Below, piece after piece: positions 1-6,122 of a stretch of 31,852 nucleotides of DNA; position 1 is the first letter of the stretch, and the number at the start of each line of letters is the position of its first letter. Under the pieces are notes generated by a model. It was not told where the DNA came from and searched no databases. It worked only from the letters and a program-made list of their open reading frames with translations. The stretch is from Bacteroidales bacterium (GTDB taxonomy: Bacteria; Bacteroidota; Bacteroidia; Bacteroidales; Bacteroidaceae): NCBI GenBank assembly GCA_004558535.1, contig SFCP01000029.1, positions 1 through 31,852 on the forward strand. Reading direction: 5' to 3'. The translations under genes were made by a program, and so were the position numbers.

Positions 1-53
1 CCTACTGCGAAACACAGCAAGAGCGACATTAATAAAAACGTAGCTTTTCTCAT
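1..53 (-). CDS. 5' end of a secreted protein gene (partial, runs off the left edge)
   Basis: On the minus strand an ATG at 53-51 opens a frame reading MRKATFLLMSLLLCFAVG to the window edge. This looks like the start of a classical signal peptide: a basic n-region (RK) followed by a leucine-rich hydrophobic core. The rest of the gene lies outside the window, so no function can be assigned. The upstream side (54 onward) is AT-rich and without any competing gene, as expected of a promoter region. It is too short for a firm call, but a signal-peptide-like start at the edge of a long non-coding stretch is unlikely to be chance. Confidence 0.55.
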   Translation of the reverse strand, partial: MRKATFLLMSLLLCFAV

Positions 54-487
54 TGTTAAAATATTTAGTGATTTGTATGTGCGGAAACGGGGATGCCGGC
101 TGCCTTGGCGTCGTGTGAGCGCAGGGTAGAGGAAGGAGGCAACAATGTTTCAAGAGGCTGTGGTTAACAAAGCCGTAAAATAGCACATAAGGGCACGGCC
201 GCAGTGGGTCGCGCTGTCTGTGAAATGGTGTCAGATAGCGATGAATTGGATTTCAAGGGCTTATCCGGTGCAAATTTAAGCGGTTTTGTCGAATGCAACA
301 AAGGTTTGTAAGTATTTTTTTCAAAAATGTATTTCTTCGTATACTTCTTATATTTCTTCGTGGCAGTAAGGGCCTTTTTGTCAGGCCCTGTGTCTTTCGT
401 GTGGAGTGCTACGCTGTGATTTCCGGTAAATATAAATGTAAATCTACGCGCGCGTAATACGCAATTATAAGGTCTGTTTTTTCTGCA

Positions 488-544
488 AACTATACACCGG
501 ATGGTTTATTTGCCTGTGCAGCAGCGGGTTGCCGGTGTATAGTT
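488..544. repeat. 13-bp perfect inverted repeat with 31-nt loop
   Basis: AACTATACACCGG at 488-500 is exactly repeated in reverse complement at 532-544. Directly after it, AACTGTTCACC occurs twice in tandem (554-564 and 565-575). There is no T-tract after the right arm, so an intrinsic terminator is unlikely. It could be an operator, a recombination or insertion scar, or a structured RNA. Confidence 0.6.
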
Positions 545-794
545 GGCCCTGTAAACTGTTCACCAACTGTTCACCGCGGGGCGGTCGCTGTGTATGGCTG
601 ATGTAAATCGTTTGTGAAGTTTTTGGGGGAGGTAAATCGCTCGGTACGGTGGGTTTGTGCCGAGGTATTTGTGGCTTGATACGGGTGCTGCCGGCCTGTG
701 CGTGTTCTGTTTCCTACGACAGGACGCTTTACGGTGTGCCGCTGCCTTTCTCCTCTTTTTTCGCAGGCCGGAGACCTGCCCTCCATTGCCCAAA

Positions 795-1045
795 ACTTTA
801 ATATAAACAATGTTAAGTGGCGGTTTTATGGCCTTTTTTGTCACACCGGCTGTGACCTGCAAAATAGTCGGAAAGCAGCCGGGAAAAACTAAGTGCCGGA
901 TAGTTTTACCTAAGTGCTTTGTAGTTTTTCCCAAGTCCTTTGTAGTTTTGCGCAGGTGCTTTCTGATTTTGCCTCCTGTCGGCTTACTAAATAGGGGAAA
1001 GCCTGCGTGTGGCCGGCTTTCCCCTATGCATTTTTCGTTTTAACA
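795..1045. repeat. Intergenic repeat family R3, copy 1
   Basis: One of three copies (others at 14461-14735 and 30736-30995) sharing the same architecture. It has a left block with TTAA-rich sequence (795-815), a degenerate 21-bp tandem array (four units at 891-911, 912-932, 933-953 and 954-974, consensus beginning AAGTGCTTTGTAGTTTT), and a hairpin at 991-1027. The hairpin has a perfect 13-bp stem and an 11-nt loop TGCGTGTGGCC. A right block containing TTCGTTTTAACA follows. Copies 2 and 3 align better with each other than with this copy, which lacks most of the 70-bp right block. Confidence 0.6.
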
Positions 1046-1110
1046 CTTTGCTCCTTTGGGGGAATTGGGTTGAAATTACAAAGCACTTGAAACCGGGAAA
1101 AACTTTTGCC

Positions 1111-1293
1111 TTGTGTCGGTCGGAAGAGACAAAAACCGGAAAAACCCCTTGCAGAGGATGGGGCTGCGCCCTGCTGTCAGTCTTCCACTTTGGTCTTATA
1201 AGAGCAAGCTCTTAACGCCCAAACTGAAAGCCTGCCACCACCTTCTTACAGAAGGCTTCCATCCTCTGCAAGGCGATAAACAAAGATAAACCC
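1111..1293. repeat. Intergenic hairpin element R1, copy 1
   Basis: This 183-bp element is repeated in inverted orientation at 1804-1990. Its core is a perfect 15-bp stem, 1147-1161 (CCTTGCAGAGGATGG) with 1259-1273. Inside it is a small hairpin at 1199-1214 (TAAGAGC-AA-GCTCTTA). The flanks outside the stem (1111-1146 and 1274-1293) are nearly identical between the two copies, while the stem itself differs but stays complementary. Confidence 0.7.
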
Positions 1294-1454
1294 TTTCAAC
1301 TCCAAAAAGGTGGGGGAATATATTACTCTCACCTTGTGCTGACTTTGCCAATTTGCTATTCCCAAGCCGCAGCAAACAATTTATGAAATAATTCATGGGC
1401 ATTTATGGGCATTCATGTATATAACACGAATTTCCACGAATTATTCATGAATTT

Positions 1455-1516
1455 GCGCGCAAGGCAAGTGCAGTAAAGCATGCTTTAATTGCCGAGTCGC
1501 CGCAAATATGCAATTT
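1455..1516. repeat. Intergenic repeat family R2, copy 1
   Basis: A ~60-bp element repeated in the same orientation at 15634-15699. Shared blocks include GCAAGG, a central AAAGC..GCTTTAATTGCCGAG hairpin (here AAAGCATGCTTT), and a distal ATATG(C/T)AATT. It follows a stretch with repeated CACGAATT/CATGAATT words. Confidence 0.6.
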
Positions 1517-1575
1517 TATCAGAATTTGGTACATAATAAATCCATTCAATCCGCGTTCAAGAATCATTCTGCGAA

Positions 1576-1666
1576 ATCCGTTCAATCCGTGTTCAAAAAT
1601 ACATCCGTGTTCGAGAAGTAGCGGCCACGGGCTAAGGGGACCACGGATTAAACGGATTGAACGGAT
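1576..1666. repeat. 15-bp inverted repeat
   Basis: ATCCGTTCAATCCGT at 1576-1590 is present in exact reverse complement at 1652-1666. Shorter forms of the same word (ATCCGTGTTC, ATTCAATCCG) recur between 1540 and 1650. It has no gene context; it looks like a degenerate dispersed repeat. Confidence 0.55.
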
Positions 1667-1683
1667 GGATTGAGTGGCTCATC

Positions 1684-1809
1684 GTTGCCGCTGAGGAAAG
1701 ACTTGTTGCCACCGAGGAAAGACTTGTTGCCGCTGAGGAAAGACTTGTTGCCGCTGAGGAAAGACTTGTTGCCACTGAGGAAAGACTTGTTGCCACTGAG
1801 GAAAGGTTT
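1684..1809. repeat. Six-unit 21-bp tandem repeat
   Basis: Six uninterrupted units of 21 bp, GTTGCCGCTGAGGAAAGACT plus T, at 1684, 1705, 1726, 1747, 1768 and 1789. They differ mainly by GCT/ACC/ACT after GTTGCC, and the last unit has drifted. Because 21 is a multiple of three, all frames stay open. The plus frame reads heptads of the type VAAEERL and the minus frame reads SGNKSFL. I see no start signal, family or neighbour that argues for translation. The left edge of R1 copy 2 begins within the last unit. Confidence 0.85.
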
Positions 1810-1990
1810 ATTTCTGTTTATCGCCTTGTGCCGGATGCAAAACCCGATAGGGGGATGATGTAGTCGTCTGAAAATACCCGAGCTTGCTCGAGGGATTTTC
1901 AGACGGCTACAGCGTCCATGGCTCGTAAGAGACATTTTGCATCCGGCGCAAGGGGTTTTTCTCGGTTTTTGTCTTTTCCGACTGACACAG
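1804..1990. repeat. Intergenic hairpin element R1, copy 2 (inverted relative to copy 1)
   Basis: Outer stem 1825-1842 with 1935-1952: 18 bp, one G-T wobble, left arm CTTGTGCCGGATGCAAAA. Nested inside is a second long hairpin (1860-1883 with 1886-1910) whose arms carry GTCGTCTGAA and GCCGTCTGAA. The apex GAGCTTGCTC matches, on the other strand, the apex GAGCAAGCTC of copy 1. The flanks match copy 1 closely, for example GACAAAAACC. Confidence 0.7.
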
Positions 1991-2003
1991 GGGCGACAAA
2001 GAG

Positions 2004-2048
2004 AGCAAGTGCCTGACAGTTTCTCTTCTATCAGGCACTTGCTTTTTT
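2004..2048 (+). terminator. Rho-independent terminator-like hairpin
   Basis: A perfect 13-bp stem AGCAAGTGCCTGA (2004-2016) with TCAGGCACTTGCT (2031-2043), followed by a run of T to 2048 on the plus strand. It sits just beyond the 3' end of tdk (minus strand). In the minus direction the tail is only weakly T-rich, so the best polarity is plus, although no plus gene is visible upstream. Confidence 0.6.
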
Positions 2049-2110
2049 CTGTCGGGCACCGGGGAGGCCGCCGTCTGCATTTTGGCGTTTGGCCGGTGGG
2101 GTAGTTCGCC

Positions 2111-2737
2111 TTACTGACGGGCCGGTTGTGGGGCGTCGGTGTCGGCGGATGGTGCTTCGGGGTCGGCTTCGCGCCGGATTTCGTGGAAGCAGTGGCGGCA
2201 CAGGGGCTCGTATTCCATCTGTTCGCCGAGCATCACGCGGCGTTCGCCGGCCACTTTGCGATGGCTGACGTAGGCCAGGTTGCCGCAGCGTACGCAGATG
2301 GCGTGTACCTTGGTGACTTCGTCGGCGATGGCGCAGAGGGCGGGCATCGGTCCAAAGGGAACGCCGCGGAAGTCCATGTCGAGACCGGCCACGATGACCC
2401 GTTTGCCGCGGTTGGCCAGCTCGTTGCAGACTGCCGGCAGGCCTTCGTCGAGAAACTGGGCCTCGTCGATGCCCACCACTTCGGCATTGTCGGCCAGCAG
2501 GAGCAGGCCGGCGGAGGAGTCAACGGGCGTGGAGGACATGGCGTTGCGGTCGTGGGATACGACATCCTCTTCGGAGTAGCGTGTGTCGAGCGAGGGCTTG
2601 TAGATTTCTACGCGTTGGTGGGCGAAGCGGGCCCGCTTCAGGCGGCGGATCAGCTCCTCGGTCTTGCCGGAAAACATGGAGCCGCATACTACCTCGATGC
2701 GGCCACGGCGTATATTCTCTTCTTGAAAAAGTTGCAT
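2111..2737 (-). CDS. tdk: Thymidine kinase (type II)
   Basis: ATP-dependent phosphorylation of thymidine (and deoxyuridine) to the monophosphate in the cytoplasmic pyrimidine salvage pathway. The 208-aa product shows the type II TK layout. The P-loop GSMFSGKT is at residues 19-26, and the DEAQF motif with the catalytic Glu is at 91-95. Next comes the GLDMDFRGVPFGPM segment (about 118-131), and two zinc-binding cysteine pairs, CVRC (148-151) and CRHC (180-183), hold the lasso domain. I chose the ATG at 2737 (MQLFQEEN) over an in-frame ATG 30 bases upstream, because the upstream extension overlaps the terminator stem behind oadA and is not conserved-looking. A short acidic, proline-rich tail (about 190-208) follows the core. 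It lies downstream of oadA on the same strand, but a terminator hairpin separates them. Confidence 0.95.
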   Translation of the reverse strand: MQLFQEENIRRGRIEVVCGSMFSGKTEELIRRLKRARFAHQRVEIYKPSLDTRYSEEDVVSHDRNAMSSTPVDSSAGLLLLADNAEVVGIDEAQFLDEGLPAVCNELANRGKRVIVAGLDMDFRGVPFGPMPALCAIADEVTKVHAICVRCGNLAYVSHRKVAGERRVMLGEQMEYEPLCRHCFHEIRREADPEAPSADTDAPQPARQ

Positions 2738-2743
2738 AGGGGG

Positions 2744-2780
2744 AAAAAATAAGTAGGCAGGCTTCAAGACCCGCCTACTT
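2744..2780 (-). terminator. Intrinsic terminator behind oadA, in front of tdk
   Basis: Read on the minus strand, AAGTAGGCGGG pairs with CCTGCCTACTT (11 bp, one G-T wobble; plus coordinates 2751-2761 and 2770-2780), followed by a T6 tract (2749-2744). It lies between the oadA stop and the tdk start, so tdk would depend on read-through or on its own promoter. I see no TAnnTTTG box in the short gap. Confidence 0.75.
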
Positions 2781-2809
2781 CGTTGTGGTAAATGACTTTT
2801 CTCGTAAGT

Positions 2810-4585
2810 TTATTCTCCGCGCTCGATGTAGGCTATCACGTCGCCTTTGTTGACGTGGCTGCCCTGCTTGGCGTTCACCTCGACCAGGAGGCCGCCGAGT
2901 GCAGCGGGGAGTTCGTGGATTTGTCCGTAGTTGTTCTCGATGTAGCAGAAGAATTCGCCAGCCTGATACTTCTTGCCGATGAAGGGTTCGATGCTCTTCA
3001 CGCATTCGCCGTCTCCTCCGATTTCCCAAAGTACGGTGCCGGCTTCGGGGGCTACGATGGCGTCGGCCTTGGCGTGCTTCAGGGCGCTGGCTTCCTCGGG
3101 CGTCATGCCGCTGGCATTGACTTTGTCCTTGGCGGCCTGCAGGTCGGCCAGGAAGCGCTTCTTGGCGGCGCCGCTCTTGTAGTCGCGGTACTGTGTCTCG
3201 TGCATGGCAAATTCGAAGAGTTCCTCGTCGTCTTCGCCGCGGTCCCATCCGTTTTCCTCCATCTCCTTGATAAAGCGGGGCAGTTCGTCGGGATAGTAGC
3301 TTTGCGGGTCGGCGTCGGTAAATTCAAAGCCTTTTTCCTTGGCCAGTTCTACGATTTCGGGTGCCACTTCGCCGGGCAGTTTTCCGCTCTTGCCGAGGAT
3401 CATGCCCCAGATGCTGTTGTCCATCATCGAGTAGCGGGGTTTGCCCATCGATTCGGTGAGGAGGTTCATCAAGGCGATATTCTTGACGTACTGCGAGAAC
3501 GGGGTGACGAGGGGAGGATAGCCCACGCGGGGCCATACATAGGCCACTTCGTCGAAGAGTCGCACGAGGAGTGCGTCCTCGCTGAGGGGTTCTTCGCCCT
3601 TGGCCGTACGGTTGTTGTTGATGGCGGCCATCACGCCGGTCAGGTCGGCCATCATCGAGCCCATCATGCCGCCGGGCAGTCCGCAGCCCAGGAGCAGGGA
3701 GGACATCAGCTTGTTGCCGGGGTTCATGAAGTAGCCGAGGAAATCGTCGATAAACTCCTGTGTGAGCTTGCGGGCCTCCATGTAGGCTTCCATGTTGATT
3801 TCGGGCACGTCGAAACCTGCATTTTTCAGCATGGATTGCACGGAGATTACGTCCGGGTGCACCTTGCCCCAGGACAGCGGCTCGATGGCGGTGTCGATGA
3901 CGTCGGCGCCGTTGCGGCACACCTCCAGGATGCTGGCCATCGACAGGCCCGGTCCGCTGTGACCGTGGTACTGGATGATTACCTCGGGGTGCTTTTCCTT
4001 GATCATGCGGGTCAGTTTGCCCAGCATGGCAGGCTGTCCCACGCCGGCCATGTCCTTCAGACAGATCTCGGGCGCGCCGGCTTCGATCAGCTGATCGGCG
4101 ATGTGGGCGTAGTATTCAGCGGTGTGGATGGGCGATGTGGTGATGCACAGGGTGGCCTGGGGCGTCATGCCGGCCTCGAGGGCATACTTGATGGAGGGGA
4201 TGATGTTGCGTACATCGTTCAGACCGCAGAAGATGCGGGTGATGTCGGTGCCCTGGGCGTGCTTCACTTTGTACATGAGGCGACGCACGTCGGCGGGAAC
4301 GGGGAACATGCGCAGGGCATTCAGTCCGCGGTCCAGCATGTGTGTCTTGATGCCGACTTCGTGAAAGGGTTTGGTAAAGGCGCGTACGGCCTGGTTGGGG
4401 TTTTCGCCGTAGAGCAGGTTGACTTGCTCAAAGGCACCACCGTTTGTTTCCACTCGGCTGAAACAGCCCATCTTGATAATCACGGGTGCAATGCGTTCCA
4501 GCTGGTCTTTGCGGGGCTGAAACTTGCCCGAGCTCTGGAACATATCGCGGTAGACGAGACTAAATTGTATTTTACGCTTCTCCAT
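2810..4585 (-). CDS. oadA: Pyruvate carboxylase subunit B / oxaloacetate decarboxylase alpha-type carboxyltransferase, biotin lysine missing
   Basis: A 591-aa protein of the OadA/PycB carboxyltransferase family, which moves carboxyl groups between biotin and pyruvate/oxaloacetate. The TIM-barrel carboxyltransferase domain starts at once: LVYRDMFQS near residue 10 replaces the usual LRDGHQS. The active-site lysine is in EICLKDMAG (about 173-181) and the metal-binding histidines are in QYHGHSGPG (about 203-211). A conserved PYC_OADA domain follows (about 300-480) and a C-terminal barrel resembling a biotinyl/lipoyl domain (about 520-591, ending KGDVIAYIERGE). Where biotinylated members have EAMKM, this protein reads IENNYG (about 549-554), so there is no biotin-acceptor lysine. 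It may therefore work with a separate carrier protein or use the barrel only structurally. A well-matched promoter lies upstream. Confidence 0.85.
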   Translation of the reverse strand: MEKRKIQFSLVYRDMFQSSGKFQPRKDQLERIAPVIIKMGCFSRVETNGGAFEQVNLLYGENPNQAVRAFTKPFHEVGIKTHMLDRGLNALRMFPVPADVRRLMYKVKHAQGTDITRIFCGLNDVRNIIPSIKYALEAGMTPQATLCITTSPIHTAEYYAHIADQLIEAGAPEICLKDMAGVGQPAMLGKLTRMIKEKHPEVIIQYHGHSGPGLSMASILEVCRNGADVIDTAIEPLSWGKVHPDVISVQSMLKNAGFDVPEINMEAYMEARKLTQEFIDDFLGYFMNPGNKLMSSLLLGCGLPGGMMGSMMADLTGVMAAINNNRTAKGEEPLSEDALLVRLFDEVAYVWPRVGYPPLVTPFSQYVKNIALMNLLTESMGKPRYSMMDNSIWGMILGKSGKLPGEVAPEIVELAKEKGFEFTDADPQSYYPDELPRFIKEMEENGWDRGEDDEELFEFAMHETQYRDYKSGAAKKRFLADLQAAKDKVNASGMTPEEASALKHAKADAIVAPEAGTVLWEIGGDGECVKSIEPFIGKKYQAGEFFCYIENNYGQIHELPAALGGLLVEVNAKQGSHVNKGDVIAYIERGE

Positions 4586-4681
4586 AAAAATTGGTTTTCA
4601 AAGGGGATACACTGTGTCCGTGAAGGGGGGAATCCCGGTGCTTATTGCCATCCGGGGACTGCCTTCCGCTTCTATCCGGCG

Positions 4682-4712
4682 CAAAGGTAAGGATTTTTTT
4701 TAGTCTGACAAA
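4682..4712 (-). promoter_or_regulatory. Bacteroidota-type promoter for oadA
   Basis: On the minus strand TACCTTTG (4689-4682) matches the -7 box TAnnTTTG, and TTTG (4712-4709) sits about 20 bases upstream as a -33 box. The oadA ATG is about 97 bases downstream. Confidence 0.7.
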
Positions 4713-4745
4713 CGGCACAACTGCATAACTTCTGTGCAAAAATGA

Positions 4746-4773
4746 AGCCGGCGGACAAAACTGCCGGCTTTCT
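4746..4773 (+). terminator. Short GC hairpin, terminator-like
   Basis: AGCCGGC (4746-4752) pairs with GCCGGCT (4763-4769), followed by TTCT. It sits between the divergent oadA and DUF2027-Smr genes, where it overlaps the expected -33 region of the plus-strand promoter. A regulatory role is as likely as termination. Confidence 0.35.
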
Positions 4774-4787
4774 AAGCAATTTTTTCG

Positions 4788-4795
4788 TACATTTG
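4788..4795 (+). promoter_or_regulatory. Bacteroidota-type -7 box for the DUF2027-Smr gene
   Basis: TACATTTG fits TAnnTTTG exactly. It would give a leader of about 70 nt before the ATG at 4875. The -33 box is weak (TTTC). Confidence 0.6.
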
Positions 4796-4874
4796 CGTCG
4801 CGGCACCGGGTACCTGTCCCGTGGCGTGCCGCTCCATATAATATTATAGGTAGCTCCACTAAAAGAACAGCATT

Positions 4875-6011
4875 ATGAAAATAGGAGACAAAGTCAGGTT
4901 TCTGAACGAAGTGGGCGGAGGCGTCGTGTCCGGCTTCCCCGACAAACAGACCGTGCTGGTGCGCGATGAAGACGGGTTCGAGATTCCCGTCCTCGTGCGT
5001 GAATGTATCGTGGTCGAAACGGACAACTATCAGCCGAAGAAGTCCCTTGGCGCGCCGCCGGCTGCCACCCCGTCGCCCCATGCGGCCGACAACCGGTTTC
5101 GCACGAAGCAGCCCGATACGTATGTCCGCTCGTTCGACGACGACGAGGACGACAAACCCATCACTTTCCGCCCGCGCCCCCTGGAGCGCCGCGGCGCCGA
5201 CGTGCTCAATGCCTATGTGGCTTTCGTGCCGGCCGATGTAAAGGCGCTCAGCGGCACCACGTTCGAGGTCTATCTGGTCAATGACAGCAACTACTACCTG
5301 CATTTTTCGCTCCTCACGCACGACAGTTCGGCCTGCCTGCTGCGCCATGACGGCGTGGTGGAGCCGAATACGAAGATATTCCTGGAGGAGTTGGCTCGCG
5401 AGAGCGTCAACGAATGGGAAAAGCTGACTTTCCAAGCTTTTGCCCTGAAGCGCGAGAAGCCCTTCCTGCTCAAGGAACCGCTCAACGTGACGCTGCGCAC
5501 AGACTGCACCAAGTTCTACAAGCTCCACACCTTTGCGGACAGCGATTTCTTTGAGGTGCCGGCCTACCTCCTGCCCTTGGTGCTCAACGACAAGCCCGCC
5601 CGCACGGTCTTTGCCTCGGCCGAGCAGATCAAGGAGGCCCTCGAGCCCCGCGTGCGGCAGGAAAAATCCCCTGCGCGCAAGCCGGGAAAATCGCAGCCGC
5701 AGGGAGCGGACGGTATCGTCGAGGTAGATTTGCATGCCGCCGAGATACTCGAAACCACGGCGGGGATGTCGCCGCGCGACATCCTGGAATATCAGCTGAA
5801 GGTCTTCCGCGATGCGATGCAGGCGCACCTGGCAAAGCCCGGCAGCCGCCTGGTCTTCATCCATGGCAAGGGGGAGGGCGTCCTGCGCAACGCTGTCATC
5901 GAGGAACTGCGCCGCAACTACAAGCAATGCACCTACCAGGACGCCTCGTTCCGCGAGTACGGCTTTGGCGCCACGCTGGTCAAGGTGGGCGCGGCGAAGT
6001 CCAGACGCTGA
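4875..6011 (+). CDS. DUF2027 domain protein with C-terminal Smr domain
   Basis: 378 aa, cytoplasmic, no signal peptide. The N-terminus (MKIGDKVRFLNEVGGGVVSG) is the small beta-barrel start typical of the Bacteroidota DUF2027 proteins. A low-complexity stretch with an acidic run (FDDDEDDKP, about 90-97) leads to a beta-rich middle domain (about 105-245). The C-terminal ~90 residues form an Smr domain: VDLHA near 283-287 and the signature HGKGEGVLR near 329-337, ending in YGFGATLVKV. Smr domains are nucleases or nucleic-acid binders in MutS2 and related proteins, so a role in DNA or RNA processing or ribosome rescue is possible, but the substrate of this family is not established. The gene stands alone between a promoter and a strong terminator. 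Confidence 0.9.
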   Translation: MKIGDKVRFLNEVGGGVVSGFPDKQTVLVRDEDGFEIPVLVRECIVVETDNYQPKKSLGAPPAATPSPHAADNRFRTKQPDTYVRSFDDDEDDKPITFRPRPLERRGADVLNAYVAFVPADVKALSGTTFEVYLVNDSNYYLHFSLLTHDSSACLLRHDGVVEPNTKIFLEELARESVNEWEKLTFQAFALKREKPFLLKEPLNVTLRTDCTKFYKLHTFADSDFFEVPAYLLPLVLNDKPARTVFASAEQIKEALEPRVRQEKSPARKPGKSQPQGADGIVEVDLHAAEILETTAGMSPRDILEYQLKVFRDAMQAHLAKPGSRLVFIHGKGEGVLRNAVIEELRRNYKQCTYQDASFREYGFGATLVKVGAAKSRR

Positions 6012-6032
6012 GTGCGGCATATCCACAGATAC

Positions 6033-6076
6033 AATCAGCTCCGGCACCCGATGGGGGAAGCCGGAGCTGATTTTTG
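6033..6076 (+). terminator. Rho-independent terminator of the DUF2027-Smr gene
   Basis: A perfect 13-bp stem AATCAGCTCCGGC (6033-6045) with GCCGGAGCTGATT (6060-6072), then further T residues to 6075. It lies between convergent genes. Only the plus direction has a good T-tract. Confidence 0.85.
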
Positions 6077-6122
6077 GAAAGCACTCTGTGGCGACGCAGT
6101 CTGCGTCGCGGGGTGCCGTTGC

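Larger units (their letters stand above)
54..2110. other. Long non-coding, repeat-rich intergenic region
   Basis: About 2 kb without a convincing gene. The open frames here lack family resemblance and mostly overlap repeats. It holds, in order: a small hairpin at 369-389, a 13-bp inverted repeat at 488-544 followed by an 11-bp direct repeat, repeat R3 copy 1 (about 795-1045), R1 copy 1 (1111-1293), R2 copy 1 (1455-1516), an inverted repeat at 1576-1666, a six-unit 21-bp tandem repeat (1684-1809), R1 copy 2 (1804-1990), and a terminator hairpin at 2004-2048. The stretch is more AT-rich than the flanking genes, especially before 600 and between 1300 and 1600. Confidence 0.7.

Noticed and set aside
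560..934. Open frame of 124 codons on the minus strand
   Set aside because: It overlaps the R3 copy 1 array (LGKTTKH-like heptads come from the 21-bp repeat), has no family resemblance and no promoter or start context.
1657..1863. Plus-strand heptad-repeat frame (VAAEERL) that could be a coiled-coil peptide
   Set aside because: The heptads are a by-product of the 21-bp repeat; all frames are open through it and the frame ends inside an R1 hairpin.
2792..4690. Long open frame opposite oadA (632 codons, plus)
   Set aside because: A GC-rich shadow of oadA; the composition is typical of antisense frames and no domain is recognisable.
4572..6047. Long minus-strand frame opposite the DUF2027-Smr gene
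   Set aside because: A shadow frame; the plus-strand gene has clear domains, a promoter and a terminator.
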